Shown piece after piece: positions 57,674-64,000 of a stretch of 64,000 bases of DNA (position 1 is the first letter of the stretch; the number at the start of each line of letters is the position of its first letter). Under the pieces are notes generated by a model. The model was not told the origin of the DNA. It searched no databases and saw only the letters and a list, made by a program, of their open reading frames with translations. The translations under genes were made by a program, and so were the position numbers. This DNA comes from an uncultured bacterium (GTDB taxonomy: Bacteria > Cyanobacteriota > Vampirovibrionia > Gastranaerophilales > Gastranaerophilaceae). The stretch spans positions 31,977-95,976 of the forward strand of contig CAMTMK010000005.1 in assembly GCA_947073645.1 (NCBI GenBank), in the 5' to 3' direction.

Positions 57674-58657
57674 TGTTTTATAATTTGCCCAGTTTGCTTT
57701 GCCAAATGTACCGTTAACCAATATCTTTTGAGTATGTGAGTAGTCTGTTTTGGAAATTTTACCGTCTAGTTTGCCAGAGCCGCTGCCGGCTGCATCATAA
57801 GTTGCTATTGTTGATGCCATTTCTTTCCAATCTATATGTTCGTCACCATTTAAGTCCATTTGAACAAATGCATTTTTTATCATTGTTTCTAATTGTTCAT
57901 CGGTTGCATTCGGGAATTGCTTTCTGAAACTATCAATTTCATGTGCAATATATTCGTCTAGATCTATTTTACCGTCATCACCACCTATTTGTTTGGCATG
58001 CGATTGTGCAATTGCACTTATATTTGTTATATATTTTTCTTTATCAGATGTACGACCATTTTTAACATCTTCTGCAATAGTTACATCGTCAGCATTTATA
58101 TCCGTACCTAGTGCTGTTGTTCTTTCATCGAATTCTTCTCCTTTTTCAGTTGTAACACTGCTTGCAACTTCTCCGGCATCAGCGTTGCTATATGATAGTG
58201 GTTCAAGCTCTTTTTGTTGATAATTAAAATTATTCATGTTTAGTCCAGGATACATTGTCCCTTGTTGCATCATTTGTTGCATTACAAGTTGCTGCCCCCA
58301 TTGGAATGCCATCATGTTACCCATGCCATTCATGCCGTTTAGCATTCCCATACCACCAAACATATCCATACCGCCACCCATCATACTGAATGGAGTGTTG
58401 CCATACATGTTCATTCCACCCATGCTCATTGGATTACATCCAAACATGTTGATATTAGCACCAAATCCGAATGAATTACATCCGCATCCGCCGCCAAATA
58501 TACTTCTATTATGCTTCATGTCATGTATCATGTTTCCTGTCAAACCGACAGTAAAAGCAGCCATACCGGTAGCGGCCATACCCTTTTGGATATTGCCGTT
58601 GTTCCAGCCTGTTTTAAAGGCGTTGCCTATAGAACCCATGAATGTTCTGAATGACAT
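57647..58657 (-). CDS. Gly/Met-rich hypothetical protein C with EF-hand-like repeats (336 aa)
   Basis: The first 150 residues are rich in Met, Gly and Asn (MNMYGNTPFSMMGGGMDMFG, MLNGMNGMGNMMAFQWGQQL) with a short hydrophobic helix (MAATGMAAFTVGLTGNMIHD). The C-terminal half contains EF-hand/dockerin-like Ca sites: GGDDGKIDLDEYIAHE, MDLNGDEHIDWKEMAS and AGSGSGKLDGKISKTDY. No signal peptide. The upstream 16-bp motif is identical to those of genes A and B. It overlaps csaB by 27 nt at the 3' end. Function unknown; Ca-dependent folding or scaffolding is inferred. Confidence 0.7.
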   Translation of the reverse strand: MSFRTFMGSIGNAFKTGWNNGNIQKGMAATGMAAFTVGLTGNMIHDMKHNRSIFGGGCGCNSFGFGANINMFGCNPMSMGGMNMYGNTPFSMMGGGMDMFGGMGMLNGMNGMGNMMAFQWGQQLVMQQMMQQGTMYPGLNMNNFNYQQKELEPLSYSNADAGEVASSVTTEKGEEFDERTTALGTDINADDVTIAEDVKNGRTSDKEKYITNISAIAQSHAKQIGGDDGKIDLDEYIAHEIDSFRKQFPNATDEQLETMIKNAFVQMDLNGDEHIDWKEMASTIATYDAAGSGSGKLDGKISKTDYSHTQKILVNGTFGKANWANYKTLFGKPESE

Positions 58658-58679
58658 AATTATCCTTATTTATATACTC

Positions 58680-58695
58680 TGTATATATAAAGTAT
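58680..58695 (-). promoter_or_regulatory. Shared 16-bp motif, copy C
   Basis: ATACTTTATATATACA on the minus strand, 22 nt before the ATG of gene C, followed by GAGTATATAAATAAGGA. It is 8 kb away from copies A and B, so local duplication is an unlikely explanation. Confidence 0.65.
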
Positions 58696-58749
58696 TTAAA
58701 ATGGTAAAAATTGCAGAAATTTCATATTTTGTTAACATTTTGTAATAAA

Positions 58750-58775
58750 AAAAGAACTCAGTTTTGAGTTCTTTT
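58750..58775. terminator. tRNA-Leu terminator
   Basis: AAAAGAACTCA (58750-58760) pairs with TGAGTTCTTTT (58765-58775), loop GTTT, with T/A tracts on both sides. On the minus strand it follows the tRNA by 5 nt. Confidence 0.85.
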
Positions 58776-58780
58776 AAAAT

Positions 58781-58866
58781 TGCCCTGGGCCAGACTTGAA
58801 CTGGCACTGGATTTAACTCCAACCGGATTTTAAGTCCGACGCGTCTACCGATTCCGCCACCAGGGC
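58781..58866 (-). tRNA. tRNA-Leu (anticodon UAA)
   Basis: Acceptor arms GCCCTGG and CCAGGGC plus discriminator A are complementary. The D arm carries GGCGGAATCGGTAGACGC, the anticodon loop reads ACTTAAAATCC with TAA, a class II variable arm (TTGGAGTTAAATCCAG region) is present, and GTTCAAGTC forms the T loop. The length is 86 nt and CCA is not encoded. It decodes UUA, a frequent Leu codon in this AT-rich genome. Confidence 0.96.
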
Positions 58867-58917
58867 TTATTTGATTTTCAACCTCTTTATATTATCCCAA
58901 ACCAGTTTAAATGTCAA

Positions 58918-60120
58918 CTATTTGAGAGGATAAAGCTCTAAATATTTTTCCAATTCATTAATTTTTGAACTTAAGTTGTTATTTATTTTAGATAGTTCCG
59001 CTTTTACTAAGTTTTCATTATTTAGTCTGATTTTACCAAATAACGGTGGATAGTTTATGTTTGTAATAAATAGTTCTTTGAAATTTTTTATATCTTTTAA
59101 ATCGCCCAAATCAATTACATCTTTGTATGAACATAAGTCCATAAACAGGTCGCCCAATTGTATTTTGGCTTTAAAAATTTTATTCGCATTTATCAATTTT
59201 TGAATTTTTAAACAATGAGAATAAATGATTTCATAATGATTTTTAATTTTTGCTTTTTTAGGTGGTAAAACTTTTGTGAAGTAATTTATAGTTTGTTCAT
59301 AGCCGGATTGAATTAATTCATTACGTTTGTTTTCATTAAGATTAAAATCTACAACTACTGTTTTACCTGTATTTAAAACGATATAATCAAATTTATCTTT
59401 TTTTGCATAAATATCAGTAACAAATGATGTAGACATTGATGTCATGCAACTGTAAACAGCATTAGCGTAATCAATTCCGGAAATATTATTGCTGTCATAG
59501 TATCCTTCAAGGCGCAGTTCAAGAATTCTGTCACTGCTGTTTGATAGATTTTGAGATAATTTCCACATTGGCCAGCTTTTTTGTAAATCACCGTCAACCA
59601 ATAGAGTTTTATTATATTCTATTGGTTTCATTAAGCCCGGCATACAGGACGAAATTCTTATTGCAGAAGCAATTTCATAATCAGGAGTTTCAAATTTTGA
59701 AAATTCTTTGCATTCAAAGTTTGAAAGATTTGTTGTTATTATAATAAGGTTTTTGTCAATATCTTTGAAAGTTACTGCTCTATTTTCGCCTTTTTTATAT
59801 TTATCCCCGTAATATTTTTTTTCAATAAGCTCTCGTAACCATTCAAGGAAAACTTCTCCTTTGCTGAGTGCAAATAAAGGTCCGATACCTATTGCAATAT
59901 CTTTGAAAAGTTCAAAATTAACCTTTGAAAATATTTGTTTTAACTCTTCTGATGTATAACCAACTGCAAGCAATGCCGCAAATATTGCACCTACAGAAGA
60001 ACCTGCCAGAGTATCAGTTTTAATTCCCAATTCTTCAAAAGCCTTTAGTGTTCCAATATAAGCAACACCTCTGATAGCTCCACCGCCGAACAAACATGTA
60101 TATTTCAAATTATTTTTCAT
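58918..60120 (-). CDS. Patatin-like phospholipase
   Basis: The 400-aa product has the three patatin marks: oxyanion FGGGAIRGVAYIGTL, nucleophile GSSVGAIFAALLAVG, and the catalytic Asp in LLVDGDLQKSWPMW. No signal peptide is visible, so it is cytoplasmic or exported by another route. It hydrolyses acyl lipids. The C-terminal half is helical and lysine-rich. It is the second gene of a leftward pair with the membrane protein. Confidence 0.88.
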   Translation of the reverse strand: MKNNLKYTCLFGGGAIRGVAYIGTLKAFEELGIKTDTLAGSSVGAIFAALLAVGYTSEELKQIFSKVNFELFKDIAIGIGPLFALSKGEVFLEWLRELIEKKYYGDKYKKGENRAVTFKDIDKNLIIITTNLSNFECKEFSKFETPDYEIASAIRISSCMPGLMKPIEYNKTLLVDGDLQKSWPMWKLSQNLSNSSDRILELRLEGYYDSNNISGIDYANAVYSCMTSMSTSFVTDIYAKKDKFDYIVLNTGKTVVVDFNLNENKRNELIQSGYEQTINYFTKVLPPKKAKIKNHYEIIYSHCLKIQKLINANKIFKAKIQLGDLFMDLCSYKDVIDLGDLKDIKNFKELFITNINYPPLFGKIRLNNENLVKAELSKINNNLSSKINELEKYLELYPLK

Positions 60121-60138
60121 ATCTAAATTATACTACGA

Positions 60139-61593
60139 TTAAAATTTAATGTCAGTATCAAACAGAGTATTTTTATAGTAATTCAAATCATCAGTTGGCT
60201 GTTTATAAGTTTTATTGACTTTATTGGCAGGTATAAATACTCCGAAAACTTTTCCTTCGTAAACAGCCTTCCAGTCTTTTTCTTCCTTAAGCTTGTTGTA
60301 TATAGGATAGTAGTTTTCAATAATCATTACATCCGGCGGGAAGTAGGTAAATATTTCTTTCCAATTTGGATTTGCAAGGAAAAATTCTTTAAGCATGGGT
60401 ACCATGTAGTCATAATAAACTTCTTCATATCTTCCATCCATAAAAATTAAATTATTGGGATAAAGCTTATATGAAACATAGCTTCCAAGCCCAAAATTTA
60501 CAAGAATTTTACCGTTAAGATTATTTTCTTTAACAAATTCAACTTCTTTTATTGGATATGTATCCATTCCTAGAGGTATAGAAAAATCTTTGATAGTAAA
60601 CGTAAACAGAGAAATAAGTATTAGGGTATAACATATAATTTTATCTTTAATCTGCGGTAAATCCTCGTAAACAAAGCATAATGAAGCAATTGCAAAGAAA
60701 GGTAAGAGTTTTACATGGCTAACTGCTAAATAAAGGGTTGATAATAATACAATATATTTGACTTTATCAATTTCGTGCCATTTTTGTTTTATTGTCATGG
60801 CTTCAGTTCCAATAACCGTAAGCATAAAAGCTTTAAATATAATATGTTTAAATAAATAATATTTAGAAAATAATCCCCACCATTCAATAATATATGGGCG
60901 TTTCATTGTGTTAGCCATAAGCAGGAATTTTATATAATCATATCCCCAAGGGTTTATAAACATTACAATGCAAGATACGGCAAGTGTTATTAAGTATTTT
61001 TTGAATGGTTTTTTGTTTAAAAACTCTCCCAATGCATACATTCCCATGAGCCCAAGCCCTGCAACAACTCCGCCGTGGATATTGTTCCAAAATAATACTA
61101 TAAACGGTACAAGGTATAATAGTTTATTGTTACCTCTCCGAACTTTTTCAAATATATAAATAAAAATAGTAAAGAATAGAAAGCTAAACATATGGCATCT
61201 TATGGGTGCATTAAGATTTTCCATTACAGCCATAAGTGCAAAAAAGTAAAATAAAATATTATATGGACATTTTTCTGTTCTTAGTTTTATTATACGTGAT
61301 GCTGTAAAAAATATTCCAAAAAGCATAATAGCTTGAAGGATTATAAGACTAAATGATCCGAAATGTTTTAAGAAAAAGTAAAATATTACACCTGCACCCC
61401 ACTCATGGTCCCACCATGTATGAACAGGTGTATAAGATAAGAAATCTTGAGTTAAAACATGTCCGCCGTCAATTACTCCCATGCCTGCGATTAATCTTGC
61501 CCACAGGTCAAAATCATAACTGTTTGTTGTCATTGAGTAAGCTAAAATTAGCAAGAATAATGTAATATAAAATAATAAAGCTTTCTTCTGCAT
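60139..61593 (-). CDS. Multi-pass membrane protein (484 aa), possible GT-C-like
   Basis: About ten membrane helices are visible (ALLFYITLFLLILAYSM, YLVPFIVLFWNNIHGGVVAG, YLITLAVSCIVMFINPWGYD and others). The periplasmic loop DFDLWARLIAGMGVIDGGHV (WARL after D-x-D) and FLSYTPVHTWWDHEWGAG resemble GT-C type membrane proteins of unknown substrate. A soluble C-terminal part follows (LIFMDGRYEEVYYDYM). It has no visible Shine-Dalgarno; the start codon lies in the loop of a perfect 12-bp hairpin. Confidence 0.65.
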   Translation of the reverse strand: MQKKALLFYITLFLLILAYSMTTNSYDFDLWARLIAGMGVIDGGHVLTQDFLSYTPVHTWWDHEWGAGVIFYFFLKHFGSFSLIILQAIMLFGIFFTASRIIKLRTEKCPYNILFYFFALMAVMENLNAPIRCHMFSFLFFTIFIYIFEKVRRGNNKLLYLVPFIVLFWNNIHGGVVAGLGLMGMYALGEFLNKKPFKKYLITLAVSCIVMFINPWGYDYIKFLLMANTMKRPYIIEWWGLFSKYYLFKHIIFKAFMLTVIGTEAMTIKQKWHEIDKVKYIVLLSTLYLAVSHVKLLPFFAIASLCFVYEDLPQIKDKIICYTLILISLFTFTIKDFSIPLGMDTYPIKEVEFVKENNLNGKILVNFGLGSYVSYKLYPNNLIFMDGRYEEVYYDYMVPMLKEFFLANPNWKEIFTYFPPDVMIIENYYPIYNKLKEEKDWKAVYEGKVFGVFIPANKVNKTYKQPTDDLNYYKNTLFDTDIKF

Positions 61594-61605
61594 AGAAGAA
61601 AGCTT
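61578..61605 (-). terminator. 12-bp hairpin with the next gene's ATG in its loop
   Basis: AAGCTTTCTTCT (61578-61589) and its exact complement (61594-61605) flank the loop GCAT, which on the minus strand contains the ATG of the 60139-61593 gene. TTATTATTTT follows. It can terminate transcription from the HEAT gene and, if read through, would hide the start codon. Confidence 0.6.
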
Positions 61606-61630
61606 ATCATAAAATTAGTTTGATTAAAAC

Positions 61631-61906
61631 TTAAGCAGCTTTAATTTCTCTAATTAGGTATTCAGCAACCCATTCAAAATCTTTATTTGTCTTAGCAGCT
61701 TGCTCAAGGTATTTAACGGAAGCATTGCCAATTCTAATCAAAGTCATAGCAACAACACCTCTTTTAATGCCTCTTACGATTTGTAATTGGTCAACAAGTT
61801 GGGGTAGTGCAGAAGCACCGATATTTACTAATTCATTTTCAAGTTGGTTTTTAGTTGTGTTGTCTGCGTTTTCTAATTTTGAAAGAATTTCTTTAACTGT
61901 TTCCAT
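61631..61906 (-). CDS. Small HEAT-repeat protein (91 aa)
   Basis: Two to three HEAT helices are visible: LENELVNIGASALPQLVDQL, then RGVVAMTLIRIGNASVKYLE and AAKTNKDFEWVAEYLIREIK. GGAGATTTT precedes the ATG. It is soluble, with no catalytic motif. It is probably a protein-interaction adaptor. It faces the long gene at 62225 across a 318-bp region with regulatory signals. Confidence 0.7.
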   Translation of the reverse strand: METVKEILSKLENADNTTKNQLENELVNIGASALPQLVDQLQIVRGIKRGVVAMTLIRIGNASVKYLEQAAKTNKDFEWVAEYLIREIKAA

Positions 61907-61982
61907 TATTTAAAATCTCCATTTATCTAATCTATATTCTGATTATAAACGAAAAAATATCATGACTTTGATTTCCTTACAT

Positions 61983-62006
61983 AATCTTTATATCGATATA
62001 AAGATT
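61983..62006. promoter_or_regulatory. Perfect 24-bp palindrome between HEAT gene and the last gene
   Basis: The half AATCTTTATATC is followed directly by its exact reverse complement. It lies 37 bp upstream of the FliA-like -35 and 76 bp from the HEAT start. It shares CTTTATAT with the motif of genes A to C. It is an operator candidate for a dimeric regulator. Confidence 0.6.
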
Positions 62007-62042
62007 TGTGTTACGAAATGTTAACAATCTCTTTTAAATTAT

Positions 62043-62070
62043 TAAAGTTTTTAAAGGATTTATCCGATAT
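62043..62070 (+). promoter_or_regulatory. Sigma-28 (FliA)-like promoter
   Basis: TAAAGTTT (62043-62050), a 12-bp spacer and TCCGATAT (62063-62070) closely match the FliA consensus TAAAGTTT-N11-GCCGATAA. The spacer is 1 bp longer than consensus and the first and last -10 bases differ. Only weak sigma-70 elements are seen here. Confidence 0.55.
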
Positions 62071-62224
62071 ACCATAATGAAAGTTACTAAGTTAACTCTA
62101 TCGGAAAGGAAAGAACGGGAACAAGCGCTAGTACTTAACTACAAAGCAATTGAAAATTAAAAGAGCGCAGTGACTGAACAAGACCTTGAAGGTAAGACCA
62201 AAACCATCGGAAAGGGCAAAAAAC
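62071..62224 (+). other. Structured-looking 5' leader of the last gene
   Basis: The roughly 150-nt leader carries a direct repeat ATCGGAAAGG at 62100-62109 and 62206-62215; the second copy holds the ribosome site of the gene. Pairings GCGCT/AGCGC (about 62124 and 62163) and ACCT/AGGT (about 62183-62193) are possible. I do not recognise a known riboswitch. A 27-codon open frame (62077-62160) starts 7 nt after the -10 without a Shine-Dalgarno and is not annotated. Confidence 0.4.
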
Positions 62225-64000
62225 ATGGGAATGGCGGCAGGACAAGCAAGATTATTATCAATAACATCTCGTATGTCTGATAACGAGTTAAGAGCTCAGA
62301 TTATCAACAATAACAAGATGCGCCTTGCTACACAAAGCTCACAGGTAAGTGAAGCTTATGTTACTGCGCTTAATGAAGCTCAGATGATGTTTACTAATTA
62401 TGATAAAGATAATAATACTTCTTATCAAAAGTTGACATTCAATGCTTTGACAGCATATAACCCTTATAATAACCAATACATTTTAACAAATAACTCAGGT
62501 AATGTTCTTTTATCTGAAAGAGACGCTGTTAATTATGAAAATGCAAATGGAGATGTAACTAAATTTTTACAAGCATATGGGCTTGAAAATACTACTACTT
62601 ATTTTGATAATTTGGCTGCTCATGCCAAAGATGGTGCTATACCATATAAAACGGGTATGATTGATGCAAATGGCAATGAACTTTTAGGTTATATTAATGC
62701 ACCTAATGCTGATGCAACACCGCAAGAGCTTGCTAAATACATTCAAAATTTATATGAGGGTACTGTTCCGGGTGATGACTCAGATCCGAAACTTCACCCT
62801 GGTTATATGAATACAGTTGCTTCTGAGGACTATTACAATTATACAAGATTATTAAGTGATTATACTAATAAAAAAGATGCTTATCTTGAAACAATTGCTC
62901 AATTAATGTCTGAAAAGTTAGAAACTATTACAATTTCTTCTGGTTCTACTAATAAAAACTTGAATGCTATAAGTGCTGATATAAATAGTGCAACTGATAT
63001 TAGTGCAATGAAAAAAGTATTTGGGGATTTAACTAGTTTTATAAACGCAGCAAAAGCCTATAAAATTGATGATGGTGATAGTTACTTTGCTAATTTGATT
63101 GATATAATTGATGCTAATAATAAGGATAGATGTACTGCTACATATTCTAAAGCCGATGGGTATTGTTTAAAATTAGATGGATCTGGCACTTTAGTACTTT
63201 ATGATGGGCAATCTGATAGTGCCAGCAAACTTTATTCATTCACAAAAACTACTATTCCTGGTGGTGGTATGTCATATGCCTTAACACTTTTTGATAAGAG
63301 TGGAAATTCAGTTGGTAATAAAACATCTACTAATGGTACTTTTACTTATGGATTTACAAGTGATGGTAGCTTTGACGCTAGTGCTTCTGATGAGACATTA
63401 AGTATTAATACAAATTACTTTAATTCAGTTCCTGACGATTGGAAAGTTGAAGTTACTTCTGATAATGATGTAGATAATATGAAATCTGTTGCAAATCAGA
63501 TAGTGTCTTCTTTGAGACAATCTATATATTCAGTTTGGAATCCAGATAGTGGGCAGTTTAAACCTAATAGTTCATCAAGTCCTGGATATCTTGAATATCA
63601 AGCATATCAAAATGCCGCAAAAGCACTTTCTGAACAAATCTTTGGGAAAGATGTCGGCGAAACTAACTATGCTAATTTAGATAATATTGAAGAATGCTTT
63701 AATGGAAGTTTAAAAGGTGATTTTCAAGGTGATAAAAGAAATGATTTCCAAAAGATTTATGATGCATTCTTATTGGATAGTATCATGAATACTTATGGTG
63801 AACCTAAATATGGGTGGATTGATACTACAAAACCTCAAAATATTCCAGATCCGTATGTTGAAGATACTTCATATAATACCAACGGTGAGGCAAAAGCACA
63901 GTGGTATCAAAACTTGTTTGAACGTATTCAAAAAGGTGGATATAAAGTATTGCAAGATGGTTTAGCTTCAAGCAACGAATGGATTCAGTTTGCGTTTGAA
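62225..64000 (+). CDS. Long hypothetical protein, 3' end outside the window (592 aa visible)
   Basis: The frame is open from ATG 62225 (GGAAAGGGC 7-8 nt upstream) to the window edge and is missing from the track because no stop is reached. It starts MGMAAGQARLLSITSRMSDN, then helical NNNKMRLATQSSQVSEAYVT and ALNEAQMMFTNYD. The body is Asn/Asp/Thr/Tyr-rich, with FDKSGN-like beta segments, and the visible end is VLQDGLASSNEWIQFAFE. The N-terminal helix pattern (Q-x-R-x-L-S-x-T-S-R) is reminiscent of flagellar/rod-hook filament proteins, which fits the FliA-like promoter, but no homology is established. No signal peptide. Confidence 0.6.
   Translation, partial: MGMAAGQARLLSITSRMSDNELRAQIINNNKMRLATQSSQVSEAYVTALNEAQMMFTNYDKDNNTSYQKLTFNALTAYNPYNNQYILTNNSGNVLLSERDAVNYENANGDVTKFLQAYGLENTTTYFDNLAAHAKDGAIPYKTGMIDANGNELLGYINAPNADATPQELAKYIQNLYEGTVPGDDSDPKLHPGYMNTVASEDYYNYTRLLSDYTNKKDAYLETIAQLMSEKLETITISSGSTNKNLNAISADINSATDISAMKKVFGDLTSFINAAKAYKIDDGDSYFANLIDIIDANNKDRCTATYSKADGYCLKLDGSGTLVLYDGQSDSASKLYSFTKTTIPGGGMSYALTLFDKSGNSVGNKTSTNGTFTYGFTSDGSFDASASDETLSINTNYFNSVPDDWKVEVTSDNDVDNMKSVANQIVSSLRQSIYSVWNPDSGQFKPNSSSSPGYLEYQAYQNAAKALSEQIFGKDVGETNYANLDNIEECFNGSLKGDFQGDKRNDFQKIYDAFLLDSIMNTYGEPKYGWIDTTKPQNIPDPYVEDTSYNTNGEAKAQWYQNLFERIQKGGYKVLQDGLASSNEWIQFAFE

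Noticed and set aside
58236-58745. 169-aa plus-strand ORF rich in Pro/Ile/Met
   Set aside because: Antisense shadow of the Met/Gly-rich part of gene C; it has no ribosome site and runs through gene C's promoter motif.
62077-62160. 27-codon ORF in the leader of the last gene (MKVTKLTLSERKERE...)
   Set aside because: Starts 7 nt after the FliA-like -10 with no Shine-Dalgarno; open length is within chance. Mentioned only as part of the leader.
62071-62224. c-di-GMP (GEMM) or other known riboswitch in the leader
   Set aside because: The conserved GEMM core and tetraloop-receptor elements are not found; only generic short pairings are seen.

Overview
The window is AT-rich DNA from a Gram-negative bacterium carrying most of an integrated phage. 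I infer a non-photosynthetic cyanobacterial relative of the Gastranaerophilales/Melainabacteria type. The hints are low GC, a type V autotransporter, a Tic20-like membrane protein, a CHASE2 cyclase, a RecG with an N-terminal extension, CsaB, and Gly/Met/Asn-rich hypothetical proteins. This placement is an inference; no 16S or marker search could be run.

Positions 1 to about 34.3 kb are a prophage whose left end, presumably with the integrase, lies outside the window. It opens with a leftward Cro/CI-type repressor, a two-operator switch region and a rightward early promoter. The early operon holds many small overlapping ORFs, stand-alone LuxR-type HTH proteins, a phage beta clamp, SSB, a YopX protein, a Dam-type methylase, and a replication initiator gene that contains five exact 22-bp tandem repeats, which are a likely phage origin. 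A leftward accessory gene (6.1-6.7 kb) faces a LuxR-HTH gene across a perfect 22-bp palindrome.

Late genes start after a terminator at 9.8 kb. The head module is lambda-like: TerS, GpA-family TerL, gpW, gpB portal, ClpP-like protease with a nested scaffold start, D, E and an FII-like protein. The tail module is contractile and Mu-like: sheath, tube, tail chaperone with a -1 slippery heptamer, tape measure, gpN, gpP, gp45, gp46, gp47 and gp48. Two fibre/chaperone modules follow. The first has a 12-G tract exactly at its stop codon and looks phase-variable. A HicAB pair and a lysis cassette ending in an Amidase_3 enzyme close the prophage.

From about 34.3 kb onward the DNA is chromosomal. It begins with the 3' remnant of an HxlR-family regulator, probably the integration scar. 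A leftward set follows: M49-like peptidase, DedA, a 1636-residue autotransporter, Ogt, a PHP protein and a HEPN-like protein. Next come a phosphodiester glycosidase, Tic20-like and TPR genes, rsfS-rpiB, recG with an overlapping CHASE2 cyclase, a KDPG aldolase/KDG kinase/CsaB cluster, tRNA-Leu(UAA), a patatin, a multi-pass membrane protein, a HEAT-repeat protein, and a truncated long ORF behind a FliA-like promoter. Three unlinked Gly/Met-rich genes (48.2, 49.3 and 57.6 kb) share an identical 16-bp upstream motif at near-constant distance from the start codon, which suggests one regulon.
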